Shown: positions 8,625 to 18,357, counted from the stretch's first letter. The stretch is DNA of 64,000 nucleotides from Flavobacteriales bacterium (GCA_016703105.1 JADJCS010000014.1:172507-236506); one strand, 5' to 3'. Translations and numbers: made by a program. Notes: generated by a model from the letters alone, not told the origin.

Positions 8625-11600
8625 ATGCGCACCGCTCTCTTCATCCTCGCTCTGGCCCCAACGATCGCCTTCGCCCAGAACGCCAACAACCCCGATTGCG
8701 CCAACGCCTATCCCATTGCGGTGAGCAGCGGCGCGGTGCCGGACGAGTGGGTGTTGAGCAACACCGGCGATGAACCCAACGCGATCAGTCCGGCGGCGTG
8801 TATGGGCAACGGCTACAGCGATGTGTGGTTCAGCTTCGTGGCCACAGCCAGTACGCTCACTGTTGTACACGATGGCCATGCAGTGGATGCCGTGTGCATC
8901 GAGGCGTTCAGTGGGACGTGCGGCACGCTCAACAGCATCGGTTGCACGGCAGGGCCGATCAGCAATGGTGCTTTGCCACTTACGGGCTTGGTGGTGGGCA
9001 ACACCTATTATTTCCGCAGTTTCCAGACGTACCCGGGCGGTGGCAACACGCGGCGTTGGGGCGTGGTGCATCCGATCGCGAACGACGAATGCACAGGCGC
9101 CATGGAACTCATGCCCTCACCGAACATCGGCCCGTTGACCTTGGGCAGGGAGTTCACCACGATCGGTGCCACGCAATCGTTGCCCGGTTGCGGTGTGGCC
9201 GCCGCCAGCGACGATGATGTGTGGTTGCGCTTCACCGCCACGGCGCCCAAGCACACGGTGGTGATCACCACGGACATCGATGTGGTGGTGGAAGCCTACT
9301 CGGGCTCTTGTGGAACTCTGACCAGCCTGTGGTGCGAAGACAACTGGGTGTTGGACGCAGAGCTCACGGGCCTGACTGTCGGCCAAGAGGTCTTCCTGCG
9401 GGTATACTCGGAGAGTACAGTGGTGCAGTCCTACGTGTGGTTCCGCGCGGGCATCGGCAGTCCACCGGCGAACGACGAGTGCGCGAACGCGATCACCATC
9501 GCGGTGAACGAAGGTCCGGAGCCTGGACAGGTCTATGCATTCGACCTCGAGACGGCGACGAGCTCCGTCGTGAACAACCTATCGACGCTGGAGGACGTGT
9601 GGTATTCATTCACTGCACCATCCACCAACCTCGTCGTCGAGAAAGTAGGCTCGTTCAGCCTTGCGCTCTTCGATGCGAACTGTGTGGACGGCATCACCTC
9701 GGAAGGCGTGTACTTCCCCTTGGTGCTGGATGCGCTCGTGCCCGGGACCACCTACAAGTTGAAGGCGGGCAGCGGAAGCGGTGGAGGCATCCGCACGCGC
9801 GGCTTCACCACCAACGATGATTGTGCGGACGCGATCAACCTGGCCGTGCAGAACGAAGATGACCCATTGGTGTACACGCACGCCGTGACCTACGGTGCCA
9901 CCGAAAGCGCCACGGCCTGCCTCACCGGGACCGACGACGATGTGTGGTTCAGCTTCACCGCCACGGCACCGACCATCCTGCTGAGCGCGCTGGCGGATGG
10001 AGTGGGCGTACGGTATGAACTGAACACCGGTGCATGCGGTTCGCTCACCGCGATCGAGTGCGGCGCGGTGGACTTCAACTTCCCCACCGCACTGGACAGC
10101 CTGGTGGTCGGCACCAACTACACGTTCCGCCTATGGACGCTCAATGCTTCGCCGAAGCCGCTGCGGGTGGCCTTGACAAAGACGCTATCGAACGATGAAT
10201 GCGCGGGTGCCGTTCCTCTGTTGCCGGTAGCCCTGGATGACTTCGATCCAGCGCAACGCACCGAGTTCCGTTACGCAACATCGTCCATGCCGCAATGCGG
10301 CAATGCGCTCGGCACCAAGGACCTGTGGTACAGCTTCACCGCCACGGCCCCAACGGCAGCCTTGGTCCTGCAACCGCATTACACCCTCTTCGACCTCTCG
10401 AGCGAGATCTTCTCGGGCACTTGTGCGTCGCTCACCAGCCTCCTCTGCACGGACGAGCTACAGACCAACTACACGGGCCTTGTCCCGGGCGAGACCTACT
10501 TCGTGCGCATCTACACCAATGCGGGCGGCGACACCCATCTCTTCAACCACCAGTTCTATGCACCACCTGCGAACGACGACATGGCCGACGCGATCGAGAT
10601 CATACCGGGTGGCGATGCCTTCGCCCATCCGATGAAACCCTTTGCGAACTATGGTGCCTCGATGTCGTTCCCACAACCCGGCTGCTCTGGCACCCCGGCG
10701 AACGATACCTGGTTCTACTTCGTGGCCACCAACACCCAGCACGCGGTGGGCGTGGATGTGGGCAGTCTCCATTATGCAGAGGCGGCAGCCTCATTGCGCA
10801 TCGAGACCTTCCGCGGCTTCTCCACCATACCGGACAGCTTGCTCGCCAACGTGCTGGTCTGCGGCCAGAGCGCCAACGGCGTTACGGTCACCGGACTTGC
10901 GGTGGGCGACACGGTGATGGTACGCATCTACAACTACTACTTCGGGCCGGAGGACATCCGCACCTTCCACCCGTGGGTGGGCGGAGGTGGCACAAGTGAT
11001 GAAGCGAGCGGTGCTGTGCTGATCTCCGAACGCGATGTGTACGCGGTAGAGTTCAACACGAACAACGCCACACAGAGCCTGCCCAGCAACGGCTGCGGAG
11101 TGATCGGCGACAGCCCCGATGACGACATCTGGTTCAAGTTCACGCACGATGGCGATGCCGCGACGCTCGCCTGCCACTTCCTGGACAACAACGCGGTGCT
11201 CGAGCTTTTCCAAGGCCCGGTGGGAAGCCTCACGTCCATTGCGTGCGGCTACAACTACCTCGTGCTGCCCAACGGCATGGTCGATGGCCAGACCTATCAC
11301 TTGCGCGTGTACAGCCGCAACACCAATGAGGTGCGTGGCAAGCTCGGCATCTTCCACACGCCGCATCCGATGGAAAGCGAATGTGCCGATGTGGATTGCC
11401 TGGGACCGAACCTGGTGATGAACCCGGGCATCGAACCGGGTGAGCTGAATGCCACGATGTTCCAGACGACAGGACCGCCCACACCCATCGGCCACGGATT
11501 GGCTCCGCACTGGCATACAGCCGTGGCTACGGCGGACAGCTATTCGTCCGGTAACGACTTTGCGGATCCCGAGCACCTGCCGACGAACCTTGCGGGCTCG

Positions 11601-12353
11601 ATCGATCTGGCCTCCGATGTGCGGCCACGGAACGGTGGGGGCACGGGCGGTGCGTTCGCCCACCAATCGTCCACCTACCATGAAGCGCTCGGCGGAAAGC
11701 TGAGCGCTCCACTCGTGCCCGGTGTGCCTTACCTCATCGCCTTCAACGTGCGGTTGCGCGGGAACATCGGTGGCTGCGATGGTTTTGGTGCCCATCTGAG
11801 TTTGGAGCCTGTGGCCGTGTCACTTGCCCCATTCAATCCGCCCATGCAGATCGAATGGCAGGGCGGACCGATCAACGTCACCAACGAGTGGCAGACCATC
11901 TGTGGCCAGATCATCGCCGATCAACCCTACGAGCACATCACAATTGGTGTGTTGAAGTCGCAGGATGAAGTGGAGTGCTCCGCAGGCACCGCATACTACT
12001 ACTTCGACGATGTGACCGTGGCCGAGGTGATCGACGCGCTGTGCGTGACGGTGGATGTGGAGGAGGTGGATCCCGCGACTTCCACCGCGGCCATCGGCGA
12101 TGGCCTGCAGGTGTTCCCCAATCCCGCCAGCGACCGGTTGAACATCAGCATCGAAGATGGACTGACCGGTGAAGAAGCGGTGATCGAGCTGTTCGATGTC
12201 ACGGGCAAACGGGTGCATGCGCGAGTGGTGCCGTCGCTGGTGAGCAACGTGGTACTTGAGCTTCCAATGGAGCTGTGCGAAGGGTTGTACATGGTGATGG
12301 TGCGAGTGGAAGGGCGTGAGCCGATGTCGGCGCGGGTGGCGGTGAGCCGATGA
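8625..12353 (+). CDS. Large secreted repeat protein with T9SS type A sorting domain
   Basis: A 1242-residue protein. The start at ATG 8625 gives a typical signal peptide (MRTALFILALAPTIAFAQ). The body holds about seven modules of 110-150 residues, each with a conserved core like DDVWFSFTATA followed by a SGTCGSL-type turn and a GLVVGNTYYFR-type edge strand, a beta-sandwich pattern resembling PPC-like extracellular repeats. A C-terminal jelly-roll-like region follows the repeats (residues ~930-1150), and the protein ends with a T9SS domain (VFPNPASDRLNISI, FDVTGKRVHARV, LCEGLYMVMV). It probably acts as a surface adhesin or matrix protein. It shares the module type with the three genes at 41-46 kb. 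A precise function cannot be named. Confidence 0.85.
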   Translation: MRTALFILALAPTIAFAQNANNPDCANAYPIAVSSGAVPDEWVLSNTGDEPNAISPAACMGNGYSDVWFSFVATASTLTVVHDGHAVDAVCIEAFSGTCGTLNSIGCTAGPISNGALPLTGLVVGNTYYFRSFQTYPGGGNTRRWGVVHPIANDECTGAMELMPSPNIGPLTLGREFTTIGATQSLPGCGVAAASDDDVWLRFTATAPKHTVVITTDIDVVVEAYSGSCGTLTSLWCEDNWVLDAELTGLTVGQEVFLRVYSESTVVQSYVWFRAGIGSPPANDECANAITIAVNEGPEPGQVYAFDLETATSSVVNNLSTLEDVWYSFTAPSTNLVVEKVGSFSLALFDANCVDGITSEGVYFPLVLDALVPGTTYKLKAGSGSGGGIRTRGFTTNDDCADAINLAVQNEDDPLVYTHAVTYGATESATACLTGTDDDVWFSFTATAPTILLSALADGVGVRYELNTGACGSLTAIECGAVDFNFPTALDSLVVGTNYTFRLWTLNASPKPLRVALTKTLSNDECAGAVPLLPVALDDFDPAQRTEFRYATSSMPQCGNALGTKDLWYSFTATAPTAALVLQPHYTLFDLSSEIFSGTCASLTSLLCTDELQTNYTGLVPGETYFVRIYTNAGGDTHLFNHQFYAPPANDDMADAIEIIPGGDAFAHPMKPFANYGASMSFPQPGCSGTPANDTWFYFVATNTQHAVGVDVGSLHYAEAAASLRIETFRGFSTIPDSLLANVLVCGQSANGVTVTGLAVGDTVMVRIYNYYFGPEDIRTFHPWVGGGGTSDEASGAVLISERDVYAVEFNTNNATQSLPSNGCGVIGDSPDDDIWFKFTHDGDAATLACHFLDNNAVLELFQGPVGSLTSIACGYNYLVLPNGMVDGQTYHLRVYSRNTNEVRGKLGIFHTPHPMESECADVDCLGPNLVMNPGIEPGELNATMFQTTGPPTPIGHGLAPHWHTAVATADSYSSGNDFADPEHLPTNLAGSIDLASDVRPRNGGGTGGAFAHQSSTYHEALGGKLSAPLVPGVPYLIAFNVRLRGNIGGCDGFGAHLSLEPVAVSLAPFNPPMQIEWQGGPINVTNEWQTICGQIIADQPYEHITIGVLKSQDEVECSAGTAYYYFDDVTVAEVIDALCVTVDVEEVDPATSTAAIGDGLQVFPNPASDRLNISIEDGLTGEEAVIELFDVTGKRVHARVVPSLVSNVVLELPMELCEGLYMVMVRVEGREPMSARVAVSR

Positions 12354-12360
12354 GCCCAAC

Positions 12361-12367
12361 TACATTG
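12361..12367 (+). promoter_or_regulatory. Candidate -7 element before the deiminase gene
   Basis: TACATTG five bases before the ATG at 12373, in the 19-bp gap after the preceding stop codon. It resembles TAnnTTTG with one base missing. No clear -33 TTG was found, so support is modest. Confidence 0.3.
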
Positions 12368-12372
12368 TTCGC

Positions 12373-13620
12373 ATGCGACCACTGACCGCGCTGCTGTTCA
12401 TTCCGCTGGTGTTCGGTTGCAGCACACAGGAAAGGGAGGCCCGTGAATATGTCCTTCCCGCTGAATGGGAGCCGCACGAGGCCGTCTGGTTCAGCTACTA
12501 TGGCGACGTAACGGACACGGTGTTGGACAAGGTGGTGCTGGCGATGGATACAGCGACCCTTGTGGTTTGTGCAGTGGAAGGCGACAGCGTGGCCAGGTCT
12601 ATCGCGCTTCGTTGGGACAGCTTGGGCATCCCGCGCCACCGTTACCGGATCAATCTCTTGAGCGACACCATGCCGGGCCCGACCGTCCGCGATGCCGGCC
12701 CGATATTCCTGCGCCAGCGCGATGGAACGCTCGCTGTGCTCGATCCCGACTGGAACTACTATGGCGATCACGCGAACATCATCGAGTCACCACCCGCTGT
12801 GCTGGCCTACGAGGACAGCTTCCCCACCATGATCGCGCGGCGGCTCGGGCTTCCGGTGGTGCGCAGCAACATGGTCATTGAAGGTGGTGCGGTGGAAGTC
12901 AACGGCGCGGGCACGCTGTTGCAAGTGGAAGCTGTTACGATGCAGCGCAACCCCGGCTGGAGCCGCGACAGCATGGAGCACGAACTGAAGCGCGTGTTCG
13001 GTGTGCGGTCCATCATCTGGTTGAAGGCGGGACCGGCCGATGACATGTGGTACTTGGAGCCGCGCATCCACGGCAATGTCCTCAACCAGGGCACGGGCGG
13101 TCACGTGGACGAGTTCTGCCGTTTTGTGAACGACAGCACGGTACTGCTCGCCTGGCCCGATGATGCCGACCTCGGTGACAGTGCACAGGCTTTGACCCGA
13201 AGCCGGATGGAGGTGAACCTGCGGATCCTGGAGCAGTTCCGCGATCACGATGGCCGGTCCCTGAACGTGGTGAAGGTGCCCACACCGGAAGTGGAGTTCC
13301 ACCACACCCTGGTGGACACCGCGAGGAGCTATGGCCGCTGGCTGCTCACGAAGTACGCGGACCTGTCACCGGGCGACAGCATCAGCTACATCCCTGCGGC
13401 CAGCTACCTGAACCTGCTCTTCACCAACGGCCGCGTCTTCGTTCCCGCCTATTGGCATGAGGGAATGCCCGTTTCCATGAAGGAGAAGGACGCGCGTGTG
13501 CGGGCCATCCTTGAGGCGCACTTCCCTGATCGCACCGTCGTGCAGGTGGATCCACGGGCCATCAACTGGCAGGGCGGCGGCGTACACTGTTGGACGCAAC
13601 AACAACCGCCTTCGCGGTGA
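12373..13620 (+). CDS. Peptidylarginine/agmatine deiminase family lipoprotein
   Basis: A 415-residue protein of the PAD_porph/agmatine deiminase (guanidino-group-modifying) fold. The N-terminus is a lipoprotein signal with lipobox LVFGC (Cys16), so the enzyme should be membrane-anchored outside the cytoplasm. Catalytic elements are visible: EWEPHEAVWFSY near the start, the GGHVDEF motif with its His and Asp/Glu, and the nucleophile Cys406 in GGGVHCWTQQQP. Family members convert arginine or agmatine side chains to citrulline or carbamoylputrescine. The extracellular lipoprotein form recalls bacterial peptidylarginine deiminases (which are T9SS cargo in Porphyromonas), but this one lacks a T9SS domain. 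Protein versus small-molecule substrate is undecided. Confidence 0.85.
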   Translation: MRPLTALLFIPLVFGCSTQEREAREYVLPAEWEPHEAVWFSYYGDVTDTVLDKVVLAMDTATLVVCAVEGDSVARSIALRWDSLGIPRHRYRINLLSDTMPGPTVRDAGPIFLRQRDGTLAVLDPDWNYYGDHANIIESPPAVLAYEDSFPTMIARRLGLPVVRSNMVIEGGAVEVNGAGTLLQVEAVTMQRNPGWSRDSMEHELKRVFGVRSIIWLKAGPADDMWYLEPRIHGNVLNQGTGGHVDEFCRFVNDSTVLLAWPDDADLGDSAQALTRSRMEVNLRILEQFRDHDGRSLNVVKVPTPEVEFHHTLVDTARSYGRWLLTKYADLSPGDSISYIPAASYLNLLFTNGRVFVPAYWHEGMPVSMKEKDARVRAILEAHFPDRTVVQVDPRAINWQGGGVHCWTQQQPPSR

Positions 13621-13645
13621 TGCTGGGAATGCCGTTCTTCACGGC

Positions 13646-14851
13646 ATGAGCGCCCCAGCCGTTGAGCGCACCCATCTCCTCGACGCCCTTCGTGGCTTCG
13701 CGCTCTTCGGCGTGGTGTTCTCCAACTACGCGGCGTTGGCCTATTGGCTGTTCCTCACGCCGGAAGAAAAGTCCGCGCTGCCGGGTTCCTTCCTGGATGC
13801 GCCGATGCATTGGATCCACATGGTGCTGATCGACGGCAAGTTCTACTCGATCTTCTCCATGCTCTTCGGTATCGGCTTCGGGTTCTTCTTGGCGAAGGGC
13901 AACGATGGCCTGCTGCGTTTCTACCGCCGCATGTTCATCCTGCTGATCATCGGATGGCTGCACTTGCGCTACCTGTGGAACGGCGACATCCTCTTCCTCT
14001 ATGCCGTGCTCGGCCTTCTATTGCCGTTGTTCAGGACCGTCAGGGATCGCACTTTGCTCATCACTGCGACTGTGCTTCTGCTCATGCCACTTGCCATCGA
14101 CACCCTGAACGTGATGACGGATGACGCCTTCGACCCGGGCGCATATCCACGCGACATGGCCGATGCCAGACTCGAAGAGCGCGGGCTTACCAAATTGGAA
14201 ATGCGCCACACCGTGCTGAACGGCGGCCTGCACGAGTTCATGGAAAGTCGCAAGATCACCTGGCTCTGGCGCATGGAGAACCTGCTCGTCAGCAATCGCA
14301 TCCCGAAGGTCTTCGCGATGTTCCTCATTGGCCTGTGGGTGAGCCGGCGCAAGTTCTTCGTGGATCCCGGCGCGCATGCGCCGCTGCTCAAGCGCGTATT
14401 CTTGGTCGGCTTTGCCGTCGGCTTGCCAGGGTGCATCCTCACGCATTGGGCGCATGAGCATCTGGAGGAACTCTCCTCGCCGGAAGGATTGTGGGGAACG
14501 CTCGGATACACGGTCGGGGTTGTTCCGTTGGCCATGGCCTATGCCAGTGGTTTCGCACTGCTCTGGACGAAGGAACGTTGGCTACGTCTGCTGAACGTAT
14601 TCGCTCCTTTAGGCCGCATGGCGCTTACGAACTACCTGATGCAGACGATCATCGCCATCTTCCTATTCACCGGAATCGGCTTCGGCTGGGGCACCCACGT
14701 CAGCGCGATCACGTTCGAGTCATTGGCTGTTGGAGTATTCATCCTTCAAGTGCTCTGGAGCCAGTGGTGGCTGAAGCGCTTCCAATTCGGGCCGATGGAG
14801 TGGCTTTGGCGTTCGCTCACCTACGGGAAGCTGATGGCGATGCGGAAGTGA
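13646..14851 (+). CDS. DUF418 (YeiB-like) membrane protein
   Basis: A 401-residue polytopic membrane protein. It begins with the family hallmark LLDALRGFALFGVVFSN and contains the DGKFYSIFSMLFGIGFGF segment; the C-terminal half is the DUF418 domain proper (GRMALTNYLMQ, then TGIGFGWG). Family members are of unknown or disputed transport/acyltransfer function. The ATG at 13646 places the conserved N-terminus eight residues in; longer upstream frames overlap the deiminase gene. It ends next to the stop of the convergent DinB gene with no intergenic base. Confidence 0.85.
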   Translation: MSAPAVERTHLLDALRGFALFGVVFSNYAALAYWLFLTPEEKSALPGSFLDAPMHWIHMVLIDGKFYSIFSMLFGIGFGFFLAKGNDGLLRFYRRMFILLIIGWLHLRYLWNGDILFLYAVLGLLLPLFRTVRDRTLLITATVLLLMPLAIDTLNVMTDDAFDPGAYPRDMADARLEERGLTKLEMRHTVLNGGLHEFMESRKITWLWRMENLLVSNRIPKVFAMFLIGLWVSRRKFFVDPGAHAPLLKRVFLVGFAVGLPGCILTHWAHEHLEELSSPEGLWGTLGYTVGVVPLAMAYASGFALLWTKERWLRLLNVFAPLGRMALTNYLMQTIIAIFLFTGIGFGWGTHVSAITFESLAVGVFILQVLWSQWWLKRFQFGPMEWLWRSLTYGKLMAMRK

Positions 14852-15373
14852 TCAGGCATAGTCCCGTTCCACCAATGTTTGGTGGTGCTTTACATGGTAC
14901 ATGGTGAAGAACAACATCTCGCGTACCGTGAGCTTGCCGAGCAGCGGATGGGGTAGGAGGTAGTGGTCGAGGTCCGCTTCCGACCAACCGTTCACCCGAC
15001 GGACCAGGGTGTTGACGATGCGTTGCAACGAAGCGGAGATCCGTTCCACTTCACCAGCGGCAACGACCGGTGGTACGAACCGCCCCGAAGCCTTTCCTCC
15101 GGCCGCGAGTTTCTCCTTGTAGCGCGCTACGAGCGCATCGTAGTCACGTGGTGCACGGTTCGGCTTTCCGAACCGCCAGCGCAGGAACCACTTGGGAACG
15201 AGCAGCGCGAGAGTAACCGGACGTACGGCCCGCTGAAGGTGTTCCAGATGTTGTGCCGGCGTCCATTTGTCATTGCGCGATCGATCCAGCTGATCTTGGG
15301 GTAACGCTCGCACGCGTGTGATGAAGGCTTCGTGGCCCCTCAGCAAGGAAGCGTTGATCGCAGCCCTGTCCAT
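14852..15373 (-). CDS. DinB-like superfamily protein
   Basis: A 173-residue protein with the four-helix-bundle layout of DinB/YfiT-like metal-binding enzymes. Candidate metal ligands are the histidines in WTPAQHLEHL (helix 2) and YHVKHHQTLVE (helix 4). The family includes bacillithiol and mycothiol S-transferases and many uncharacterised proteins; the substrate cannot be inferred. It is convergent with DUF418 and lies only 7 bp downstream of the RidA-like gene on the same strand, so the two likely form an operon. Confidence 0.75.
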   Translation of the reverse strand: MDRAAINASLLRGHEAFITRVRALPQDQLDRSRNDKWTPAQHLEHLQRAVRPVTLALLVPKWFLRWRFGKPNRAPRDYDALVARYKEKLAAGGKASGRFVPPVVAAGEVERISASLQRIVNTLVRRVNGWSEADLDHYLLPHPLLGKLTVREMLFFTMYHVKHHQTLVERDYA

Positions 15374-15380
15374 GCCCCGG

Positions 15381-15791
15381 TCAGATGGTAGCGATCACCT
15401 TCAGCTCGATCGCGATCGGCGTCGGCAGGCAGTTGATCTCCAACGTCGTTCGGCACGGCGGGTCCTTCTCGAAGTACTCCTTCCACAAGCGGTTGTAGGT
15501 CGGGAAGTCGTCCTTCATGTTGGTGAGGAACACGGTCACGTCCACGATCTTCTCCCAGCTGCTGCCCGCATCCTCCAGGATCCAGCGCACGTTCTGGAAC
15601 ACGCTACGCACCTGCGTCTCGATCTCGTAGCTAATGATCTTCCCGTTCGCATCGAGCTCCACGCCGGGGATGATCTTCGTGCCGCGCTCGCGTGGACCCA
15701 CGCCGCTCAGGAACAGCAGATCGCCCACGCGGCGCGCATGGGGATAGTGACCAACAGGTTCAGGGGCTTTGTTGCTGTCGATGCTGCTCAT
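15381..15791 (-). CDS. nbaF: RidA family 2-aminomuconate deaminase
   Basis: A 136-residue YjgF/YER057c/UK114 (RidA) family protein. Segments such as LLFLSGVGPRERGTK, DVTVFLTNMKDDF, CRTTLEINCLP and TPIAIELKVIA are, from memory, closer to 2-aminomuconate deaminases of 2-nitrobenzoate/kynurenine degradation than to housekeeping RidA. That enzyme removes ammonia from 2-aminomuconate to give 4-oxalocrotonate. The window also encodes the three preceding steps (3-hydroxyanthranilate dioxygenase, ACMS decarboxylase, semialdehyde dehydrogenase), which supports the call. The start at 15791 is preferred; an upstream in-frame ATG would add 22 unrelated residues. A general RidA role remains possible. Confidence 0.7.
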   Translation of the reverse strand: MSSIDSNKAPEPVGHYPHARRVGDLLFLSGVGPRERGTKIIPGVELDANGKIISYEIETQVRSVFQNVRWILEDAGSSWEKIVDVTVFLTNMKDDFPTYNRLWKEYFEKDPPCRTTLEINCLPTPIAIELKVIATI

Positions 15792-15881
15792 GCGGAATGG
15801 GATCGCACAAAGGTGCTGGTTCATCGGGAGACGCGTACCATGGGCTCCGCGTCCCACCTTTGTATCCCAAATCCACCAGCC

Positions 15882-17096
15882 ATGCGACGCCTCCTTTTCC
15901 TTCTTCTTCCGCTGGTCGCCTGCTGCCCCATACGCGCCCAGATCACCTGGTCGCCGTGTACCATGCCGATGAACACATTAACTGTGCTGACGGTCGGTCC
16001 GTATGGCGAGATCGTCACCCTGCTGCCCACCAACCCGGCGCAGCCACGCATCAGCACGGACCAAGGGCAGAGCTGGCAGAGCTTCCCCGGCACCGGCGGA
16101 CCGAACGGCATGCTGCTGTCCGACCACTGTCTGCACCTCACGAACACAGGTGCGATCCTGATCTGGGGTACCGTCGGCGGTGCCTACCAAGTATGGCGCA
16201 GTGCGGACGGTGGCAACACCTTTACATCGATCGGAGCGGGCAACGGGGTGCCCGCCAGCCGCTTCTTTCTGGGGTTCGTCTCCAGTCCCAACGGCGATGT
16301 CTACCTCTACGGTGAAGGCGTGCTGCGTTCCACGGACGATGGCCAGAACTGGACCAGCATCGTGAACGCCAGCACCAACCTGAGCGCCTTGTCCGCGAAC
16401 ACCACTACCCTTTATGGCGCCCAGTTCAGTGCCATTTATCGAGGTGCCTTGGACGGTACCGGCTTCGCAGGTTCCAACACGAGCGGTGTGTTCGTTACCG
16501 ACGGCAGGGATCTGGCGCGCGGGTTGAACGATCGCATCATCGCGGTGGGCGGTGATGACCTTGTTATAACCACCTGGGACGATGGCAACCTCTGGTGGAC
16601 GGCCAACGGCGGACTGGGCCTTGTACCTGCGGAGTGGGAGCATGTCGCGACTTCCTTGTCAAGCGACAATTGGGTGATCGGCAAGCAGACGAGCGTGCGC
16701 TTCACCGATGATGCCGGTGCTTCGTGGATCACCGCTGAGACCGGCCTTGCGCTCGCCCCCAACGAACCGATCCAAGGCGTCTTTTGCGATTCGGTGGGAA
16801 CGTTCTACCTGTACAGCTACTTCCACCTCTATCGTGCCGACATCGGCACCAGCGTTCACGCCACCACCTCGCTCGATCGGAGCAGCGTGTTCCCGAATCC
16901 CACGACCGGCACTGTCCGGCTCGACGCGAAGTTCACTGGCGAAGCCTGTCTCGTGTTCGATCCATCCGGCCGCGAAGTGATGCGCGCCCAGGTCGGCTCT
17001 GATGGGACCTTGGATCTCGGCCTGTTGGAGACCGGACAGTATTTCCTACGGACGGCGGGCGACCCTTCGGTCGTATCCGTGCAGGTGAGGCATTGA
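15882..17096 (+). CDS. BNR/Asp-box beta-propeller protein with T9SS sorting domain
   Basis: A 404-residue secreted protein. The signal peptide is MRRLLFLLLPLVACCPIRAQ. Several Asp-box turns are seen (STDQGQSW, SADGGNTF, STDDGQNW, TDDAGASW), the mark of sialidase- or photosynthesis-factor-like propellers. No sialidase catalytic Arg triad can be assigned, so a binding role is as likely as enzymatic. The C-terminus is a T9SS domain (VFPNPTTGTVRLDA, FDPSGREVMRAQ, GQYFLRT). It is divergent from the RidA-like gene, with a 90-bp shared upstream region, and is followed by a terminator. Confidence 0.8.
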   Translation: MRRLLFLLLPLVACCPIRAQITWSPCTMPMNTLTVLTVGPYGEIVTLLPTNPAQPRISTDQGQSWQSFPGTGGPNGMLLSDHCLHLTNTGAILIWGTVGGAYQVWRSADGGNTFTSIGAGNGVPASRFFLGFVSSPNGDVYLYGEGVLRSTDDGQNWTSIVNASTNLSALSANTTTLYGAQFSAIYRGALDGTGFAGSNTSGVFVTDGRDLARGLNDRIIAVGGDDLVITTWDDGNLWWTANGGLGLVPAEWEHVATSLSSDNWVIGKQTSVRFTDDAGASWITAETGLALAPNEPIQGVFCDSVGTFYLYSYFHLYRADIGTSVHATTSLDRSSVFPNPTTGTVRLDAKFTGEACLVFDPSGREVMRAQVGSDGTLDLGLLETGQYFLRTAGDPSVVSVQVRH

Positions 17097-17097
17097 A

Positions 17098-17129
17098 AAG
17101 AAGAGGCCCCGTCCCCGGAGCCTCTTCTT
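17098..17129 (+). terminator. Intrinsic terminator
   Basis: Ten-base-pair stem (17098-17107 with 17120-17129, AAGAAGAGGC/GCCTCTTCTT) with a 12-base loop beginning two bases after the stop codon of the propeller gene. The 3' side is T-rich. Confidence 0.75.
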
Positions 17130-17330
17130 GTTGGCGTGCGCAAGGCGCACCTCACGTTGCCGTTAGGCCGGGCCGTGCCCTCCCGGGCAAGCAAAACACG
17201 TTCGGTGCAGGGGCCGCTGCTCGCGGATCCCCGTTGTTCGGTGCGCGCGTAGGGGGTGCATCTATCGATCGGAGCAAAACTCAGGCGGCCGTGTGAAATG
17301 TGTTTGAAGCCAGTAACACACTTGTGGAAC

Positions 17331-17363
17331 TTGTGAACGTCTGTTGATATCGGCCGACCTTTG
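17331..17363 (+). promoter_or_regulatory. Bacteroidota-type promoter of the aldo/keto reductase
   Basis: TTG (17331-17333), 22 bases, then GACCTTTG (17356-17363), one mismatch from TAnnTTTG. The ATG begins four bases later, so the transcript would be leaderless or nearly so. Confidence 0.45.
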
Positions 17364-17367
17364 CGCT

Positions 17368-18357
17368 ATGACGATGCACTACCGTCGGCTTGGTAATTCC
17401 GGCCTCCAAGTCTCCGAACTCTCCCTGGGTTCCTGGCTCACCTTCGGCAAACAGATCACCGATGCCATGGCAGAGAAGCTCATGCGCATCGCGTACGAGG
17501 GCGGGATCAATTTCTTCGACAACGCCGAGATCTATGCGCGTGGCGAGAGCGAGCGGGTGATGGGCAAGATCCTGAAGAAGGTGAAGTGGCCGCGCGATAC
17601 CTGGATCGTGAGCAGCAAGGTCTTCTTCGGCTCGGGTGGCAAGTTGCCCACCCAGACCGGACTGCATCGCAAGCACGTGGTGGAAGCCTGCAACGATGCG
17701 CTCAAGCGCCTGCAGGTGGACTACCTCGACCTCTACTTCTGCCATCGGCCGGACAAGAACACCCCGATCGAAGAGACGGTGTGGACCATGCACCAGTTGA
17801 TCCTCTCCGGTAAGATCCTCTATTGGGGCACCAGCGAGTGGAGCGCACAGGAGATCATGGAAGCGCACATGGTCGCGAAGCAGCATCACCTGATCGGCCC
17901 GGTGATGGAACAGCCGCAGTACAACATGTTCCACCGCGCGAAGGTCGAAGTGGAATACGAACAGATCTACAAGACCGTGGGGCTTGGCACCACGATCTGG
18001 AGCCCGCTCGCCAGCGGCATCCTCAGCGGCAAGCACACCCTCGATGGCGCCAAGAGCAGCCGCCTGCGCATGGCCGGGCTCGACTGGTTGCGCGAACGGG
18101 AGCTGACCACCGAGCGGCTCAAGAAAGTGGAGCAGTTGAAAGGGATCGCAAGGAAGCTGGACCTCTCCATGCCCCTGCTCGCCCTGGCCTGGTGCCTGAA
18201 GAACCCGCATGTGAGCACCGTGATCCTCGGCGCGAGCAAGGAAGCGCAGTTGAAGGAGAACCTCCACGCCGTCGAAGCCAAGGACAAGCTGACGCCGGAG
18301 GTGATGGCGCGGATCGCGAAGGTGTTGGATAATGCGCCGGTGAGACCGCTGTTCTAG
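17368..18357 (+). CDS. Aldo/keto reductase, potassium-channel beta-subunit-like
   Basis: A 329-residue TIM-barrel NADPH-dependent reductase. The catalytic tetrad is visible: Asp in FFDNAEIYA, Tyr in the same segment, Lys in VSSKVFFG and His in FCHRPDKNT. The motifs WGTSEWSAQEI and QPQYNMFHR and the C-terminal VILGASKEAQL are typical of the Kv-beta/YghZ-like subgroup. It should reduce aldehydes in the cytoplasm. Two ATGs (17368 and 17374) are possible; both leave the barrel intact. It appears to be a single-gene unit. The physiological substrate is unknown. Confidence 0.9.
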   Translation: MTMHYRRLGNSGLQVSELSLGSWLTFGKQITDAMAEKLMRIAYEGGINFFDNAEIYARGESERVMGKILKKVKWPRDTWIVSSKVFFGSGGKLPTQTGLHRKHVVEACNDALKRLQVDYLDLYFCHRPDKNTPIEETVWTMHQLILSGKILYWGTSEWSAQEIMEAHMVAKQHHLIGPVMEQPQYNMFHRAKVEVEYEQIYKTVGLGTTIWSPLASGILSGKHTLDGAKSSRLRMAGLDWLRERELTTERLKKVEQLKGIARKLDLSMPLLALAWCLKNPHVSTVILGASKEAQLKENLHAVEAKDKLTPEVMARIAKVLDNAPVRPLF

